A DNA stretch of 64,000 nucleotides from Clostridiales bacterium (GTDB lineage Bacteria; Bacillota; Clostridia; Christensenellales; CAG-138), in the NCBI GenBank assembly GCA_918244965.1, contig CAKJYC010000012.1, forward strand, positions 1 through 64,000, given 5' to 3'. Both the position numbers and the translations under genes were made by a program. Each line of letters opens with the position of its first letter. The stretch's first letter is position 1. Below the pieces are notes generated by a model, which saw only the letters and a list, made by a program, of their open reading frames with translations, was not told the origin of the DNA and made no database searches. Below are positions 61,804 to 64,000 of this stretch, in pieces.

Positions 61804-62901
61804 ATGCGCAATACATTCGGAAAACTGAGCGTGATCCTTGCGGCGCTGGTTCTGCTGTTCGCCGCAGGCTTTTTCACGGTCTCGCTGATCCTCAGAGACG
61901 CCGAGATGATCGGAGGCCTCTTCAAAAAGCCGGAGGTCCGGCAGGAGGTCACGGAACGGACCGGCATCGACAAGCCCGCCGAGATGGAAAATGCGACCGT
62001 GGTGCTGCTTGAATACATGCGCGGCGAGCGCGCGAACATCAAGGTCTCCGCACGCGTCAACGGCGCGGAGCTCCCGGAGGTGTTCTACCACGAGAAGGAG
62101 ATCGTGCACATGGCCGAGGTCCAGTCGCTTTGGCTCGGCCTTGAAGCGTTCGCCAAGTACGGCGCGATCGGCGCGGCGGCGCTGCTGCTGTTCGGATTCT
62201 TCCTGATCGAGCACGGCAAGCGGCGGGCGGTGCTGTCCTCCGGCCTGTTCTGGGCCTGCGGGATTTTCGGCGGCGTGCTTGCGTTCATGGGCGCGTGGGC
62301 GCTGCTCGACTTTTCGAGCTTCTGGACCGTGTTCCATTTCATCATCTTTCCGGGTTCGCTGTTCCAGTATCTGTCCGCCGGCGCAAGCGTGCAGGCCATG
62401 AACGAGCTCAACTGGGTGTTGGATTCCGACAGCATCATGGTAAACCTGCTGACGCCGATCTTCCCGCCGCTGGTGCTGCGCTGCGCGATCTGCATTCTGC
62501 TGGAGATCGCCGCAGCAACGCTGATCGCCGTGTTTATTCGCTTTGCGTGGCGCAAGCAGGGCAAGCCGTCGCCGATCGCCGACGTCGTTGTGATCGAACG
62601 CGACGAAAACGAACCGGTCCCGATCCAGGGACCCGACCTCGTGCTTGCGCATAAGCTGCGCAACGCGCCGGTCAGCAAGCGCGAAGAGATCTTGGAAAAG
62701 GCCAAGAACGGCGAGCCGCTGGACGATGAGCCGGAAATGCCTTCCCCTCAAGAGGAGGGCGGCTCGCAAGGTGAGACGGATGAGGCGCCGTTGCCGGAAA
62801 ACCCGGACGATATGTCCTTGACGGGACACGATATTTCTGCAGTGCAATCTGCAGAGGGCGACGACCCCGGCGCCCCGTCGGAGGAACCCCATGAACTATG
62901 A
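61804..62901 (+). CDS. TIGR01906/DUF1461-like integral membrane protein
   Basis: Multi-TM; VFYHEKEIVHMAEVQSL; FHFIIFPGSLFQ. Confidence 0.75.
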   Translation: MRNTFGKLSVILAALVLLFAAGFFTVSLILRDAEMIGGLFKKPEVRQEVTERTGIDKPAEMENATVVLLEYMRGERANIKVSARVNGAELPEVFYHEKEIVHMAEVQSLWLGLEAFAKYGAIGAAALLLFGFFLIEHGKRRAVLSSGLFWACGIFGGVLAFMGAWALLDFSSFWTVFHFIIFPGSLFQYLSAGASVQAMNELNWVLDSDSIMVNLLTPIFPPLVLRCAICILLEIAAATLIAVFIRFAWRKQGKPSPIADVVVIERDENEPVPIQGPDLVLAHKLRNAPVSKREEILEKAKNGEPLDDEPEMPSPQEEGGSQGETDEAPLPENPDDMSLTGHDISAVQSAEGDDPGAPSEEPHEL

Positions 62902-63943
62902 CGAACGTGCGGCCGCAAAGCAGGCGGCGCTGATTGAACGCGGGCACGCGACGGTGCTTGCGATCGAGACCTCGTGCGACGAGACCGCGTGCGCGATCGT
63001 GCGAGACGGGCGCGAGGTGCTTTCAAACGTCGTGCACACGCAGATCCCGCTGCACCGGCAGTACGGCGGCGTCGTGCCGGAGCTCGCAAGCCGCAACCAC
63101 GTCGAGCGCATCGGCGCAGTGGTCGAAAAGGCGCTCCTTGACGCGGGCATGACGCTGAAGAACGTTGACGCGGTCGCGGTCACCTGCGGGCCGGGTCTGG
63201 TCGGCGCGCTGCTGGTCGGCGTGAGCTACGCAAAGGGACTTGCGCTGGCGCACGACCTGCCGCTGGTCGGCACGAACCACATTTTAGGGCACATCGCCGC
63301 GAACTATCTGACCTTTCCGGACCTTGTGCCGCCGTTTACCGCGCTGATCGCGTCGGGCGGGCACAGCCATATCGTGCGCGTGCACGATTACGACCGCTAC
63401 ACGCTGTTCGGCCGCACGCGCGACGACGCGGCGGGCGAGGCGTTCGACAAGGTTGCGCGCGTGCTGGGACTTCCGTATCCGGGCGGTCCGGAGATGGAAA
63501 GGCTTGCGAAGGCCGGCGACCCGAAGGCATACCGCTTCCGTTCCGCGTTCAACGAGCGCGAGGACGAGTACGACATGAGCTTTTCGGGGCTCAAGACCGC
63601 GGTCATCAACCTGCTGCACACGGCAGAGCAGCGCGGCGAGCAGGTGAACCGCGCGGACGTCGCGGCGAGCTTTCAATACGAGGTCGTCACGATCCTGTCG
63701 GACAAGGCGGTTCGCGCCGCCGACGATACGCTGGTGCTTGCGGGCGGCGTGTCCGCAAACGCGGCGCTGCGCGAGATGCTTGCAAGAAAAGCAAAAAAGA
63801 AGGGCATTCGCTTCTGCTGCCCGGATTGGACCTACTGCACCGACAATGCCGCCATGATCGGCAGCGCCGGCTTCTACCTGCTGATGAAAGGGCATCGCGA
63901 CGGGCTCGACCTGAACGCGACGCCGTACCTCTCTGTCGTATAA
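62891..63943 (+). CDS. tsaD: tRNA N6-adenosine threonylcarbamoyltransferase
   Basis: VLAIETSCDETACAIVRDGREVLSNVVHTQI; GGVVPELASRNHVE. Confidence 0.96.
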   Translation: MNYDERAAAKQAALIERGHATVLAIETSCDETACAIVRDGREVLSNVVHTQIPLHRQYGGVVPELASRNHVERIGAVVEKALLDAGMTLKNVDAVAVTCGPGLVGALLVGVSYAKGLALAHDLPLVGTNHILGHIAANYLTFPDLVPPFTALIASGGHSHIVRVHDYDRYTLFGRTRDDAAGEAFDKVARVLGLPYPGGPEMERLAKAGDPKAYRFRSAFNEREDEYDMSFSGLKTAVINLLHTAEQRGEQVNRADVAASFQYEVVTILSDKAVRAADDTLVLAGGVSANAALREMLARKAKKKGIRFCCPDWTYCTDNAAMIGSAGFYLLMKGHRDGLDLNATPYLSVV

Positions 63944-63949
63944 TATAAA

Positions 63950-64000
63950 ATGAAGAGATTGCGCAGATCGAACGAGATACAGATGCTGGAAGGACCTTTG
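63950..64000 (+). CDS. 5' end of probable MATE family efflux transporter (truncated by window)
   Basis: MKRLRRSNEIQMLEGPL..., MATE-like N-terminus; ATG 63950. Confidence 0.5.
   Translation, partial: MKRLRRSNEIQMLEGPL

Overview
This looks like a 64 kb gene-dense, high-GC chromosomal window from an anaerobic, probably spore-forming Firmicute (Clostridia/Oscillospirales-like; taxonomic placement is inference). No phage, IS element, rRNA, tRNA or CRISPR array is evident. Main blocks in order: (1) a tandem glycine riboswitch and a complete glycine cleavage operon gcvT-gcvH-gcvPA-gcvPB with its own lipoate ligase and dihydrolipoyl dehydrogenase; (2) rarA; (3) parAB with two consensus parS palindromes just upstream of parA; (4) a glycogen operon glgB-glgC-glgD-glgA; (5) a degenerate M23 protein, pth, mfd, a PpiC-like foldase and a zinc-ribbon protein; (6) a polysaccharide deacetylase; (7) nrdG / nrdD-redoxin fusion / trxB with two NrdR-box-like repeats on the nrdD promoter; (8) DUF4037 and TPR proteins; (9) pyrG-glnA-glmS; (10) a D,D-carboxypeptidase; (11) a poorly characterised envelope/zinc-ribbon cluster at about 38.2-44.3 kb, the best candidate for an undescribed system; (12) a PPC/DUF296 protein, PepF, AsnS, a membrane Zn peptidase, CIRCE-hsp20, an MFS transporter and an XRE-TPR regulator; (13) a GNAT protein, LeuS, Lgt and a SpoIIQ-like protein with a sigmaF-like promoter; (14) a putative yybP-ykoY (Mn2+) riboswitch and CaCA antiporter divergent from a CBS-type Mn-dependent PPase; (15) a TGS/ThrRS-like nucleoside kinase, a TIGR01906-like protein, tsaD and the start of a MATE transporter. 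The most unusual DNA-level structure is an array of small covarying inverted repeats with GNA triloops separated by ATATCGC (29550-29643), with relatives upstream of trxB and pepF. All family assignments come from reading the sequence; no search was run.
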